A stretch of DNA of 64,000 bases. It comes from Bacteroides oleiciplenus YIT 12058 (GTDB lineage Bacteria > Bacteroidota > Bacteroidia > Bacteroidales > Bacteroidaceae). Every line of letters begins with the position of its first letter. The stretch's first letter is position 1. The stretch spans positions 248,001-312,000 of the forward strand of contig NZ_JH992941.1 in NCBI RefSeq assembly GCF_000315485.1, read 5' to 3'. Position numbers and translations under genes: made by a program. Below are positions 16,308 to 25,423 of the stretch, piece by piece. A model generated the notes under the pieces. The model worked only from the letters and a program-made list of their open reading frames with translations, had not been told where the DNA came from and did not search any database.

Positions 16308-17672
16308 ATGAGAATAAAGTTTTTATCCGTAATCCTGAGTTTTCTTCTTATGTCAATAGCCATAAGTTCATGTCTTGACTCAGATGATAATTATGAATTA
16401 AGTTCCGATGCTACAATACGCGCCTTTGGTATTGACACTATAGGAAAAGGCATATATTATAAGTTTACGATTGACCAACTGAAAAGAGAAATTTACAACG
16501 TTGACTCCCTCCCTGTTTGGGCTGACACCATCATAGACAAGATATTGATTGATACACTAACCGTTACAGGCTGGGTGACTTCCGGGCTTGCCGACACTGT
16601 ATTCATTATGAGCGATTCTGTTGACTTGAGAGAGCCTATCAAACTGAAGGTACATGCAGCTGATATGATAACAACCCGTGAATACACAATCAAGGTTAAT
16701 GTTCATAAGCAAGATCCAGATTCACTAATCTGGAGAGAGATGGCAGCACTCCCTGTTTCACCTGCTGCCGGCAAGAAAAAGTCTGCCATTCTAAAGGAGA
16801 ATTTATTCGTTTACACTTCTTCTACAACCGGCTATCGTAGTTCCATATCCAATCCCGGCACTCTTCAATGGAGTCCGATTACAGTCAGTGGACTTCCTGC
16901 TGATGCGAAATTGAATTCAATTGTTAGTTTCAATGACCTATTGTACATAACTACAACTAGCGGAGAAGCGCTCTATTCAGACAACGGTACAAGTTGGCAG
17001 AAAATGGATACACAAGGGATGAAGATGGTGACATTCATAGCAGGTATTCCGGCAGATGATGTTACAGGAAGTAAGAAGATACTTACCGGTATCTGTTCTT
17101 TTGAAGGTAAGAATATCTTCTGCGCAAAAAACATCGAAGAGGCAAATTGGAAAATGAATGAAGGAAAAGAAGCAATCCCCGCTGATTTCCCTCTGGAAGA
17201 CATATATTCTACTGTTTTCACTAACGCAAGTGGCATCAAGCAAACAGTAATAGTAGGTAATACAGAAGCAACTGTTGAGGCTACAATGCCTTGGTTTACG
17301 ATGGATGGACTCACTTGGGCCGATATGAGTACGCCATCAGATTTCTTCTGTCCAGTTATGAAGAATCCATCAATTATGTATTACGGAGGTCTGTTCCACA
17401 TGATGGGTGGAGACTTCAGTATTATCCGCTCTTCCCGTGTAGGAATAGCTTGGGAGGAAGCTGCAACTAAATTCCGTTATCCATCAGAGAAAGTGGTCAC
17501 TCCAGGAGAAGACGAGGATGACGAAGAGACAATTGAATACAAAAGCTTGTTCGAAGGCAAGGGAGATTACTCTCTGGCTATTGACGAGAATCATTATATT
17601 TGGATTGTATGGAACAGCGACGGTTCTGTTTGGCGTGGTCGTCTGAACAAATTGGGTTTCGCAATACAATAA
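16308..17672 (+). CDS. DUF6242-type lipoprotein
   Basis: This 454-residue lipoprotein (IAISSCLDSDD lipobox) has an N-terminal Ig-like region about residues 30-140 (ATIRAFGIDT ... REYTIKVNVHKQDPD). It is followed by an all-beta region with repeated Trp-containing blades (LQWSPI, TSWQKMD, LTWADM, IAWEEA, SVWRGR) that suggests a beta-propeller. I recognise the pattern as DUF6242 of Bacteroides, whose function is not known. It heads the envelope-biogenesis run with DUF6089, uppS and bamA. The C-terminal part holds an acidic insert (TPGEDEDDEETIEY). Confidence 0.72.
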   Translation: MRIKFLSVILSFLLMSIAISSCLDSDDNYELSSDATIRAFGIDTIGKGIYYKFTIDQLKREIYNVDSLPVWADTIIDKILIDTLTVTGWVTSGLADTVFIMSDSVDLREPIKLKVHAADMITTREYTIKVNVHKQDPDSLIWREMAALPVSPAAGKKKSAILKENLFVYTSSTTGYRSSISNPGTLQWSPITVSGLPADAKLNSIVSFNDLLYITTTSGEALYSDNGTSWQKMDTQGMKMVTFIAGIPADDVTGSKKILTGICSFEGKNIFCAKNIEEANWKMNEGKEAIPADFPLEDIYSTVFTNASGIKQTVIVGNTEATVEATMPWFTMDGLTWADMSTPSDFFCPVMKNPSIMYYGGLFHMMGGDFSIIRSSRVGIAWEEAATKFRYPSEKVVTPGEDEDDEETIEYKSLFEGKGDYSLAIDENHYIWIVWNSDGSVWRGRLNKLGFAIQ

Positions 17673-17728
17673 TAAAATAGTCTATTTTCCGTTTCCTTAA
17701 TATAAATAAGGAGTAACAAGAAAACGGT

Positions 17729-18424
17729 ATGACTATTACAAGAAGTATAAAGATAGTGTTTTGCCTGCTTGTATTCCCTTTCTGCTGTGTTACAGCACAG
17801 GAAGAATACACATGGGAATTAGGAGGAGCCATTGGAGGAAGTTTTTATATGGGAGATGCTAATAACAGTACCCCGTTTAAGGACACAGGAATAGCGGGAG
17901 GTTTCATAGCCCGGTATTTACTGAATCCGCATATGGCAATAAAAGGCAACCTGACCGCCGGCAGAATTTCCGGTGATACGAGAGATTTCAAGAATGTGTA
18001 TCCAAATGGAGAATACGCCACTTTCAAGCGGACGATTTTCGATTTAGGAGCACAGTTTGAATATAACTTTTTGGGATATGGTATCGGTAATACGTACCGG
18101 GGCGACCGCCGATTCACACCTTATATATTAGGTGGATTAGGATTTACGTTTGCACCAAAACCCGCTAAGACTATTTTCACAATGAACATCCCTATAGGGG
18201 TGGGTGTGAAGTACAAAGCAACGCCACGCATCAACATAGGATGCGAATTTACGATGCGGTTCAGCCTTAGCGACCAGTTGGACGTTACTCAACGAGAAGG
18301 TTTACAACTGGAAGACCCGTACCAGATAAAAGGAAAAGGTTGGAAAAACAAAGACAGTTATGCATTTACCGTCTTTTTCGTCACCTACGACCTCTTCCCA
18401 AGATGCAAGGATTGTAACAACTAA
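17729..18424 (+). CDS. DUF6089-type outer-membrane barrel protein
   Basis: This 231-residue protein has a signal peptide cleaved after CCVTAQ. A small beta-barrel follows: [56 protein letters not shown], and closing strand [15 protein letters not shown]. The family is the one annotated DUF6089 in Bacteroidetes, generally next to uppS/bamA as here. A fold similar to OmpA or Opa barrels is likely. The C-terminus ends with CKDCNN, giving a small Cys pair. It is encoded 5 bp upstream of uppS. Confidence 0.78.
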   Translation: MTITRSIKIVFCLLVFPFCCVTAQEEYTWELGGAIGGSFYMGDANNSTPFKDTGIAGGFIARYLLNPHMAIKGNLTAGRISGDTRDFKNVYPNGEYATFKRTIFDLGAQFEYNFLGYGIGNTYRGDRRFTPYILGGLGFTFAPKPAKTIFTMNIPIGVGVKYKATPRINIGCEFTMRFSLSDQLDVTQREGLQLEDPYQIKGKGWKNKDSYAFTVFFVTYDLFPRCKDCNN

Positions 18425-18429
18425 AAAAG

Positions 18430-19164
18430 ATGCAATATAAAGAACAAATTGATTTGAGCCGGATACCCCAGCATGTGGCGATTATCATGGACGGCAACGG
18501 ACGATGGGCGAAGCAGCGTGGACACGAACGCAGCTACGGACATCAGGTCGGTGCTGAAACCGTGCATATCATTGCAGAAGAAGCCGCCAGGCTGGGAATC
18601 AGATATCTGACCCTATATACGTTCTCAACCGAAAACTGGAACCGCCCTTCGGATGAAGTGGCAGCCTTGATGAGCCTTCTTTTCGATTCCATCGAAGAAG
18701 ATACATTCATGAAGAACAATATCAGTTTCCGGATTATTGGAGATATTAAAAAGTTACCCGCAAATGTACAAGACCGTTTATACAATTGCGTAGAAAATAC
18801 TTCTAAGAATACAGGCATGTGCCTGGTACTTGCCCTCAGTTACTCTTCACGTTGGGAAATAACAGAAGCCAGCCGACAGATAGCCGCATTGGTGCAGAAA
18901 GGAGAATTGGCACTTGAAGAAATCAATTGTGATTTAATGTCAAAACACCTGACGACCAACTTCATGCCTGATCCCGATCTGTTGATACGTACCGGCGGAG
19001 AAATTCGTCTGAGCAATTACCTGCTTTGGCAATGTGCGTATTCGGAACTTTATTTTTGTGAAACCTATTGGCCCGACTTCCGGGAAGAGGAACTTTGCAA
19101 AGCCATCTGCGATTACCAGAAACGGGAACGCAGATTCGGAAAAATCAGTGAACAAATCAGTTAA
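18430..19164 (+). CDS. uppS: Isoprenyl transferase (undecaprenyl diphosphate synthase)
   Basis: This cytoplasmic cis-prenyltransferase makes the C55 lipid carrier for peptidoglycan and O-glycan synthesis. The 244-residue protein carries [12 protein letters not shown], whose Asp binds the diphosphate. It also has [14 protein letters not shown] and [20 protein letters not shown] with the conserved RTGGExRxSNFLxWQ block. The start lies 5 bp after the DUF6089 stop. The position between envelope genes and bamA matches gene order common in Bacteroidetes. Confidence 0.95.
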   Translation: MQYKEQIDLSRIPQHVAIIMDGNGRWAKQRGHERSYGHQVGAETVHIIAEEAARLGIRYLTLYTFSTENWNRPSDEVAALMSLLFDSIEEDTFMKNNISFRIIGDIKKLPANVQDRLYNCVENTSKNTGMCLVLALSYSSRWEITEASRQIAALVQKGELALEEINCDLMSKHLTTNFMPDPDLLIRTGGEIRLSNYLLWQCAYSELYFCETYWPDFREEELCKAICDYQKRERRFGKISEQIS

Positions 19165-19192
19165 ACCCAAACATATTTAATCCAAAACATAA

Positions 19193-21832
19193 ATGCACTA
19201 TCGTATTTTCTCTATACTCACAGCGTTTATCTGCCTCTTTGGTTGTGTATTGACAAGCGCCGCTCAAGATGCCAACGGCACCGATGATGCGGAAAAACCA
19301 GTCATTCTCTACTCAGGAACACCCAAGAAGTATGAGATTGCAGAAATTAAAGTAGAAGGAGTTAAGAACTATGAGGACTATGTACTGATCGGATTATCCG
19401 GTCTGTCTGTAGGTCAAACGATTACTATCCCGGGTGAAGAAGTCACTCAGGCTTGTAAGCGTTACTGGCGTCATGGCTTGTTCTCTAATGTTCAAATCAC
19501 GGCTGACAAGATAGAAGGCGACAAAATATGGTTGACCATCCATCTGACCCAGCGTCCACGTGTATCCGATATCCGCTATCATGGCGTGAAGAAGTCCGAA
19601 CGGGAAGACATAGAGAGCAGAGTCGGTATGATAAAAGGCGGTCAGGTGACCCCGAACGTCATTGATCGTGCCAAGACTCTGATTAAGCGCTACTTTGATG
19701 ATAAGGGCTTCAAGAATGCAGAGGTTATCATCTCACAGAAAGATGATGTATCCAACGAGAACCAGGTTATCGTGGATATCGACATCGACAAGAAGGAGAA
19801 GGTAAAAGTACACGAGATCACCATCGTTGGTAATGAGGCTTTAGCAACTAAAAAGTTAAAGCGCATCATGAAGAAAACCAATGAAAAGAATAAGTTAATC
19901 AATCTGTTCCGCACCAAGAAGTTCGTAGAAGAAAACTTTGAAGCGGACAAGCAGTTGATTCTTGACAAGTATAACGAGCTGGGCTATCGTGATGCTATGA
20001 TTGTAGAAGACAGCATCAAGCCATACGATGACCGCACGGTAGACATTTTCATGAAAATTGAAGAAGGGGACAAATACTATCTGCGTAATGTAACGTGGGT
20101 AGGTAACACGCTGTATCCTTCAGAACAATTGAACTTCATGCTTCGTATGAAGAAAGGTGACGTATATAACCAGAAGTTGCTGGAAGAACGTACTATGTCA
20201 GACGAAGATGCTATCGGTAACCTCTACTACAACAACGGTTACCTGTTCTACAGCCTCGAACCGGTGGAAGTAAACATTGTAGGAGACTCCATCGACCTGG
20301 AAATGCGTATTTTCGAAGGCCGTCAGGCTACTATCAATAAGATCAGCATCAATGGTAACGACCGTTTGTATGAAAACGTAGTACGCCGTGAGCTTCGTAC
20401 CCGTCCGGGTGACTTGTTCAGTCGTGAAGACCTGATGCGTTCTATGCGTGAAATTCAGCAAATGGGACACTTCGACCCGGAACAAATCAAGCCGGATATC
20501 CAGCCGAGACCGGAAGACGGAACGGTGGATATAGGTTACGACCTGGTATCCAAAGCTAATGACCAGGTGGAATTCTCCGCCGGTTGGGGACAGACAGGTA
20601 TCATCGGTAAACTGAGTTTGAAGTTCACCAACTTCTCACTTGCCAACTTGTTGCATCCGGGTGAAAACTACCGCGGCATCCTGCCGCAGGGTGATGGTCA
20701 GACATTGACTGTCAGCGGACAAACCAATGCTAAGTATTACCAGTCATACAGCATTTCATTCTACGATCCGTGGTTCGGTGGTAAGCGCCCGAATGCGTTC
20801 TCTCTGTCGGCTTTCTATTCCGTACAGACAGACATCAGTAGCCGTTACTACAACTCGGCGTACATGAATAGCTATTATAACAGCATGTATAGCGGTATGT
20901 ATGGTTACGGTATGTACAACTACGGTAACTACAACAGCTACGAAAACTATTATGACCCCGATAAGTCTATCAAGATGTTCGGCGTAGCTGCCATGTTCGG
21001 TAAGCGTTTGAAATGGCCGGATGACTACTTCCAGTTTACTGCAGAGCTGTCTTACCAACGCTATATCCTGAGCGACTGGCAATACTTCCCCGTCACAAAC
21101 GGTAAGTGTAACAACCTCAGCATCAACCTGACATTATCTCGTAGTTCTATCGACAACCCGATTTATCCCCGTTCAGGTTCTGAGTTCTCATTATCAGTGC
21201 AGTTAACTCCGCCGTATTCATTGTTCGATGGCAAAGACTATAGTAAATACAGCACCAGCAATCAGGACGACATGAACAAGATGCACAAATGGATTGAATA
21301 CCACAAATGGAAATTCAAATCCAAAGTATACATCCCGTTGATGGACCCTGTAGCTGTAAAACGCACTCCGGTATTGATGGGCCGCGTAGAATTTGGTTTG
21401 CTGGGACACTATAACAAGTATAAGAAATCTCCGTTCGAAACATTCGACGTAGGTGGTGACGGTATGACCGGTTACTCCAGTTACGCTACGGAAAGTATTG
21501 CTCTCCGTGGTTATGAAAATAGCTCATTGACTCCTTACGGATATGAAGGCTACGCTTATACCCGCCTCGGTCTTGAGTTAAGATATCCGCTGATGCTGGA
21601 AACAAGTACCAGTATTTATGCGTTAGGTTTTGTAGAAGCCGGTAATGCCTGGCAAGATGTGAAGAACTTCAACCCGTTTGAGTTGAAACGTTCTGCAGGT
21701 GTCGGTGTCCGTATCTTCCTGCCGATGATTGGTATGATGGGTATTGACTGGGCTTATGGTTTCGATAAAGTACGTGGTTCTACACAATATGGTGGCAGTC
21801 AATTCCACTTTATCTTAGGACAAGAATTCTAA
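19193..21832 (+). CDS. bamA: Outer-membrane protein assembly factor BamA
   Basis: This 879-residue Omp85 protein inserts beta-barrel proteins in the outer membrane. A signal peptide ends near LTSAAQ. Five POTRA domains cover roughly residues 40-460, with IAEIKVEGVKNYEDYVL, VSDIRYHGVKKSEREDIESR, VKVHEITIVGNEALATKKL, LRNVTWVGNTLYPSEQL and INKISINGNDRLYENVVRRELRTRPGDLF. The C-terminal 16-strand barrel contains the VRGSTQYGGSQFHFILGQEF end. Residues about 552-590 form a Tyr/Asn/Ser-rich low-complexity loop absent from classic BamA. It is followed by two skp-like chaperone genes. Confidence 0.95.
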   Translation: MHYRIFSILTAFICLFGCVLTSAAQDANGTDDAEKPVILYSGTPKKYEIAEIKVEGVKNYEDYVLIGLSGLSVGQTITIPGEEVTQACKRYWRHGLFSNVQITADKIEGDKIWLTIHLTQRPRVSDIRYHGVKKSEREDIESRVGMIKGGQVTPNVIDRAKTLIKRYFDDKGFKNAEVIISQKDDVSNENQVIVDIDIDKKEKVKVHEITIVGNEALATKKLKRIMKKTNEKNKLINLFRTKKFVEENFEADKQLILDKYNELGYRDAMIVEDSIKPYDDRTVDIFMKIEEGDKYYLRNVTWVGNTLYPSEQLNFMLRMKKGDVYNQKLLEERTMSDEDAIGNLYYNNGYLFYSLEPVEVNIVGDSIDLEMRIFEGRQATINKISINGNDRLYENVVRRELRTRPGDLFSREDLMRSMREIQQMGHFDPEQIKPDIQPRPEDGTVDIGYDLVSKANDQVEFSAGWGQTGIIGKLSLKFTNFSLANLLHPGENYRGILPQGDGQTLTVSGQTNAKYYQSYSISFYDPWFGGKRPNAFSLSAFYSVQTDISSRYYNSAYMNSYYNSMYSGMYGYGMYNYGNYNSYENYYDPDKSIKMFGVAAMFGKRLKWPDDYFQFTAELSYQRYILSDWQYFPVTNGKCNNLSINLTLSRSSIDNPIYPRSGSEFSLSVQLTPPYSLFDGKDYSKYSTSNQDDMNKMHKWIEYHKWKFKSKVYIPLMDPVAVKRTPVLMGRVEFGLLGHYNKYKKSPFETFDVGGDGMTGYSSYATESIALRGYENSSLTPYGYEGYAYTRLGLELRYPLMLETSTSIYALGFVEAGNAWQDVKNFNPFELKRSAGVGVRIFLPMIGMMGIDWAYGFDKVRGSTQYGGSQFHFILGQEF

Positions 21833-21855
21833 TTGTATCACAAAAACCAAACGTT

Positions 21856-22371
21856 ATGAGAAAGTCTGTTTTATTAATGATCTTGCTGTTTGCCGTAGGC
21901 ATGACAGCCAGTGCACAAAAGTTCGCCTTGATTGACATGGAATATATCCTGAAGAACATTCCGGCTTACGAGCGTGCTAACGAACAGTTGAACCAAGCTT
22001 CTAAGAAATGGCAAAGCGAAGTAGAGAAAGTTGCCGAAGAAGCTAAAACGTTGTACAAGAACTATCAATCCGAAGCCGTCTTCCTTTCCGAAGAACAAAA
22101 GGGAAAGAAGGAGGAAGCGATTGTCGCTAAAGAGAGGGAAGCAGCAGAACTGCGCCGCACCTATTTTGGTCCTGAAGGAGAATTGTTCAAGAAGCGTGAG
22201 AGTCTGATGCAACCTATTCAAGATGAAATATACAATGCTGTTAAAGAAATATCAGAACAGAAAGGCTATTCTGTAGTTGTTGATCGCGCTTCTGCAACAA
22301 GCATCATTTTTGCCTCTCCGCAAATAGATATCAGCAATGAAGTGCTTGCAAAGTTAGGATATTCAAATTAA
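21856..22371 (+). CDS. Skp/OmpH-family periplasmic chaperone 1
   Basis: This 171-residue periplasmic protein has a signal peptide cleaved after MTASAQ, then KFALIDMEYILKNIPAYERANEQL. A long Lys/Glu-rich coiled coil follows (about residues 50-115), and a final strand (YSVVVDRASATSIIFASP). That is the OmpH/Skp arrangement of a small core with helical tentacles. Skp carries unfolded outer-membrane proteins to BamA, and the gene lies 23 bp downstream of bamA, probably on the same transcript. It is paralogous to the next gene. Confidence 0.9.
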   Translation: MRKSVLLMILLFAVGMTASAQKFALIDMEYILKNIPAYERANEQLNQASKKWQSEVEKVAEEAKTLYKNYQSEAVFLSEEQKGKKEEAIVAKEREAAELRRTYFGPEGELFKKRESLMQPIQDEIYNAVKEISEQKGYSVVVDRASATSIIFASPQIDISNEVLAKLGYSN

Positions 22372-22408
22372 TTTCATAAATTTGCCCAATGAATATAAGC
22401 TAAAGTGC

Positions 22409-22416
22409 TATATTTG
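22409..22416 (+). promoter_or_regulatory. Promoter of the second skp gene
   Basis: TATATTTG is a full match to the Bacteroides -7 element, 42 bp upstream of the second ompH/skp start, so this paralogue can be expressed apart from bamA. Confidence 0.5.
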
Positions 22417-22458
22417 CATTGATACAATGAACAATTATTTAAATAAACAATAAACATT

Positions 22459-22962
22459 ATGCTTAAAAAAATCGCACTACTCGTAATTGTGTTTGCTCTT
22501 CCGTTAGGAGCAATGGCACAAAAATTTGCTCACATGAACTCTCAGGAAGTCATTTCACTTATGCCGGAATATACAAAGGCACAAGCTGACTTGGAAGCTA
22601 TGTCTAAACAATACTCAGAAGAGATGCAACGCTCTCAGACTGAGTTCAACAAGAAAGTACAGGAGTTCCAGGCACAAGCTGACTCTTTGCCGAAGAATAT
22701 CGCAGAAAGACGTCAGAAAGAATTGCAGGACATGGCTCAAAGACAAGAAGAGTTCCAACAAGAAGCTTACCAAAATATGCAGAAAGCACAACAAGAAGCG
22801 TTGGTACCTATCTATAAGAAGTTGGACGAAGCTATCCAGGCTGTAGGTAAAGCAGAAGGCGCTATCTATATCTTCGATTTGGCCCGTACTTCCATACCTT
22901 ACGTAAGCGCTACAAGTGTGGATGTTACAGCTAAAGTGAAAGCTCAGTTGGGTATCAAATAA
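22459..22962 (+). CDS. Skp/OmpH-family periplasmic chaperone 2
   Basis: This 167-residue paralogue of the preceding gene has a signal peptide ending GAMAQ and core start KFAHMNSQEVISLMPEYTKAQADL. A long Gln/Glu-rich coiled coil (about residues 45-125) follows, then closing strand AIYIFDLARTSIPYVSATSVDVT. It is a second OMP-chaperone candidate, with its own promoter at 22409-22416 and its own terminator at 22991. The coiled coil is richer in Gln than in the first copy, so client range or partners may differ. Confidence 0.9.
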   Translation: MLKKIALLVIVFALPLGAMAQKFAHMNSQEVISLMPEYTKAQADLEAMSKQYSEEMQRSQTEFNKKVQEFQAQADSLPKNIAERRQKELQDMAQRQEEFQQEAYQNMQKAQQEALVPIYKKLDEAIQAVGKAEGAIYIFDLARTSIPYVSATSVDVTAKVKAQLGIK

Positions 22963-22990
22963 GAAAGAATTATCTTATCTAAAGATAGAA

Positions 22991-23026
22991 AAAAGGCGTG
23001 GACTGCATACAGTCTACGCCTTTTTT
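22991..23026 (+). terminator. Intrinsic terminator after skp 2
   Basis: AAAAGGCGTGGACTG / CAGTCTACGCCTTTTTT forms a stem of about 15 bp with a short loop and T6 run. Confidence 0.85.
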
Positions 23027-23027
23027 C

Positions 23028-23035
23028 TATCTTTG
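23028..23035 (+). promoter_or_regulatory. murI promoter -7 element
   Basis: TATCTTTG fits TAnnTTTG directly behind the terminator T run, and 16 bp before the murI ATG. The implied leader is only about 10 nt. Confidence 0.45.
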
Positions 23036-23051
23036 CACTCTATACTCTATC

Positions 23052-23891
23052 ATGAAACAAGAATTATCCACTATTCCCGGCCCCATCGGCGTATTCGATT
23101 CCGGATACGGCGGATTGACTATCCTAAGCAAGATACGGGAAGCCCTGCCCCAATACGACTACATCTACTTGGGAGACAATGCACGCACTCCTTACGGCAC
23201 GCGGTCTTTCGAAATAGTATATGAATTCACGCTGCAAGCGGTCACCAAACTATTTGAGATGGGTTGCCACCTCGTTATCCTGGCTTGCAATACCGCTTCT
23301 GCCAAAGCACTTCGCAGCATACAAATGAATGATTTACCCGGAATGGATCCGGCTCGCCGGGTGTTGGGTGTCATACGCCCCACTGTGGAGTGTATTGGTA
23401 GTATTACGCATAGCCGTCATGTAGGTATCCTCGCTACTGCAGGAACTATCAAATCCGAATCTTACCCTTTAGAAATCCATAAGCTTTTTCCGGATATTCA
23501 AGTACAAGGTGAAGCCTGTCCTTTATGGGTGCCACTCGTAGAAAACAATGAGGCGGAAGGAGATGGAACGGACTATTTCATCCGCAAATACATTGACGAA
23601 CTTCTTTCGAAAGATGAATATATTGACACAGTAATCCTGGGTTGTACACATTATCCTCTGTTGCTTCCCAAGATACAGAAGTATATGCCCGCCGGCATTA
23701 CTACCGTAGCGCAAGGAGAATTGGTAGCTGACAGTCTGAAAGACTACTTGCGGCGTCATCCGGAAATGGATAATAAATGCACCAAAACAGGAAACTGTGC
23801 CTACTACACTACGGAAGCGGAAGAAAAGTTCATTGAATCAGCATCCACTTTTCTGAACAAGGAGGTAACTGTGCAGCGAATAGAACTATAA
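23052..23891 (+). CDS. murI: Glutamate racemase
   Basis: This cofactor-independent racemase supplies D-glutamate for peptidoglycan. The 279-residue protein has PIGVFDSGYGGLTIL at the N-terminus, YLGDNARTPYG, and the two catalytic cysteines in VILACNTASAKAL and VILGCTHYPLL. The ATG at 23052 is chosen over 22998 because the longer start lies in the upstream terminator. Length is normal. It follows bamA and the skp genes, consistent with an envelope neighbourhood. Confidence 0.95.
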   Translation: MKQELSTIPGPIGVFDSGYGGLTILSKIREALPQYDYIYLGDNARTPYGTRSFEIVYEFTLQAVTKLFEMGCHLVILACNTASAKALRSIQMNDLPGMDPARRVLGVIRPTVECIGSITHSRHVGILATAGTIKSESYPLEIHKLFPDIQVQGEACPLWVPLVENNEAEGDGTDYFIRKYIDELLSKDEYIDTVILGCTHYPLLLPKIQKYMPAGITTVAQGELVADSLKDYLRRHPEMDNKCTKTGNCAYYTTEAEEKFIESASTFLNKEVTVQRIEL

Positions 23892-23939
23892 TCGCCAAAC
23901 ATTTACCGATAAAAGAAATCTTTTCTTCGAAATACTTGT

Positions 23940-23947
23940 TATATTTG
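23940..23947 (+). promoter_or_regulatory. Promoter of the second DUF2007 gene
   Basis: TATATTTG matches TAnnTTTG 30 bp upstream of the start codon. Confidence 0.5.
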
Positions 23948-23977
23948 TAGTATATAAACCCATTAATATTTACCATT

Positions 23978-24214
23978 ATGAAATCAACAGACAATAGCCG
24001 CACAGTGGAGGTGTTCAAAGGATCACCGTGGGAAGCAGAACTTGTTAAAGGTTTACTCGAGAACAATGGTATAGCAACTATTTTAAAAGACGGACTTATG
24101 AGTACCATTGCACCTTATATAACATCCGATATAACAATTCTCGTAAGTGAGGAAAGATACGAAGACGCCATGGAGATCATCCGGGAGCGTGGCAAAGGTG
24201 AAGATGAAGACTAA
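23978..24214 (+). CDS. DUF2007 putative signal-transducing protein, second copy
   Basis: This 78-residue cytoplasmic protein contains VEVFKGSPWEAELVKGLLENNGI, a variable loop, then ITILVSEERYEDAMEIIRERG. The pattern is the DUF2007 fold and clearly paralogous to the 65-residue protein at 3,905 (shared VF-GSPWE-E-VK-LL). It is longer by an acidic tail (GEDED). Its biochemical role is unestablished. It has its own promoter and precedes proB by 41 bp without an obvious terminator, so it may be co-transcribed with proB. Confidence 0.85.
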   Translation: MKSTDNSRTVEVFKGSPWEAELVKGLLENNGIATILKDGLMSTIAPYITSDITILVSEERYEDAMEIIRERGKGEDED

Positions 24215-24255
24215 GTGCAGTCTCTAAAAACCACATAAGAACAATATAACGACAC

Positions 24256-25338
24256 ATGAATCAACAATTTTCGAGAATTGCCGTAAAAGTAGGCAGCAAT
24301 GTCCTGACGCGCCGCGACGGCACTCTGGACGTTACGCGTATGTCCGCACTGGTCGACCAGATAGCTGAACTGCACAAGGCAGGAGTAGAAATCATCCTCG
24401 TTTCATCCGGAGCCGTGGCTTCCGGACGTAGCGAAGTGCACCCGGCCAAGAAGCTGGACAGTGTAGACCAGCGCCAGCTCTTCTCTGCCGTAGGGCAAGC
24501 CAAACTAATCAACCGCTATTACGAGTTATTCCGCGAACATGGCATTGCCGTAGGGCAAGTGTTGACTATGAAGGAAAACTTCGCCACCCGCCGGCACTAC
24601 CTCAACCAGAAGAACTGCATGACGGTAATGCTGGAGAACGGTGTCATCCCTATCGTGAATGAAAACGACACTATTTCCGTAAGCGAACTGATGTTTACGG
24701 ACAATGATGAATTGTCCGGCCTGATAGCGTCCATGATGGACGCACAAGCGCTGATTATACTCAGCAATATTAACGGGATTTACAATGGCTCCCCAGCCGA
24801 CCCTACCTCGGAAGTGATACGGGAAATTGGCCAAGGCAAGGACCTGTCATCCTACATCCAGGCTTCCAAGTCCAGCTTTGGACGTGGTGGTATGTTGACT
24901 AAAACCAACATTGCCCGCAAGGTCGCTGACGAAGGTATCACGGTTATCATTGCCAACGGTAAGCTCGATAATATTCTCGTTGATTTGATACAGCGCCCAG
25001 AGAGTACTCTTTGTACACGTTTTATTCCCTCTGCCGAACCTGTGTCCAGTATAAAGAAATGGATTGCCCATAGTGAAGGTTTCGCCAAAGGCGAACTGCA
25101 TATCAACCAATGCGCCACAGAGGTCTTGAATTCCGATAAAGCAATCAGTATCCTACCCGTTGGCATTACCGCTATCGAAGGAGAGTTTGAAAAAGATGAC
25201 ATCGTGCGAATTATTGATTTTGAAGGTACCCCCGTAGGCGTAGGAAAAGCGAATTGCGACTCTGCACAGGCAAGGGAAGCGATGGGAAAGCATGGGAAAA
25301 AGCCGGTGGTGCACTATGATTATCTGTATATAGAATAA
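24256..25338 (+). CDS. proB: Glutamate 5-kinase
   Basis: ProB phosphorylates glutamate, the first and usually proline-inhibited step of proline synthesis. The 360-residue protein has the amino-acid kinase fold (VKVGSNVLTRRDGTLD, VSSGAVASGR, IPIVNENDTIS, FTDNDELSGLIASMMDA). A C-terminal PUA domain (about residues 275-360) ends near GVGKANCDSAQAR. proA, its usual neighbour, is not downstream: a terminator and the RHS island follow. proC lies at the other end of the core segment. Confidence 0.95.
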   Translation: MNQQFSRIAVKVGSNVLTRRDGTLDVTRMSALVDQIAELHKAGVEIILVSSGAVASGRSEVHPAKKLDSVDQRQLFSAVGQAKLINRYYELFREHGIAVGQVLTMKENFATRRHYLNQKNCMTVMLENGVIPIVNENDTISVSELMFTDNDELSGLIASMMDAQALIILSNINGIYNGSPADPTSEVIREIGQGKDLSSYIQASKSSFGRGGMLTKTNIARKVADEGITVIIANGKLDNILVDLIQRPESTLCTRFIPSAEPVSSIKKWIAHSEGFAKGELHINQCATEVLNSDKAISILPVGITAIEGEFEKDDIVRIIDFEGTPVGVGKANCDSAQAREAMGKHGKKPVVHYDYLYIE

Positions 25339-25351
25339 AAAAGGAAACAAA

Positions 25352-25392
25352 TAATCCCTGTCTCTACAGATATCTCAGAGGGACAGGGAAAA
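25352..25392. terminator. Terminator between proB and the RHS island
   Basis: CCCTGTC (25356-25362) pairs with GACAGGG (25382-25388), flanked by A/T runs on both sides, so it can act for proB and for the converging minus-strand lipoprotein gene. The same stem sequence recurs at 26,153. Confidence 0.65.
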
Positions 25393-25423
25393 TTTATATT
25401 AGCGGATTGGCAGAACAGGTAAT

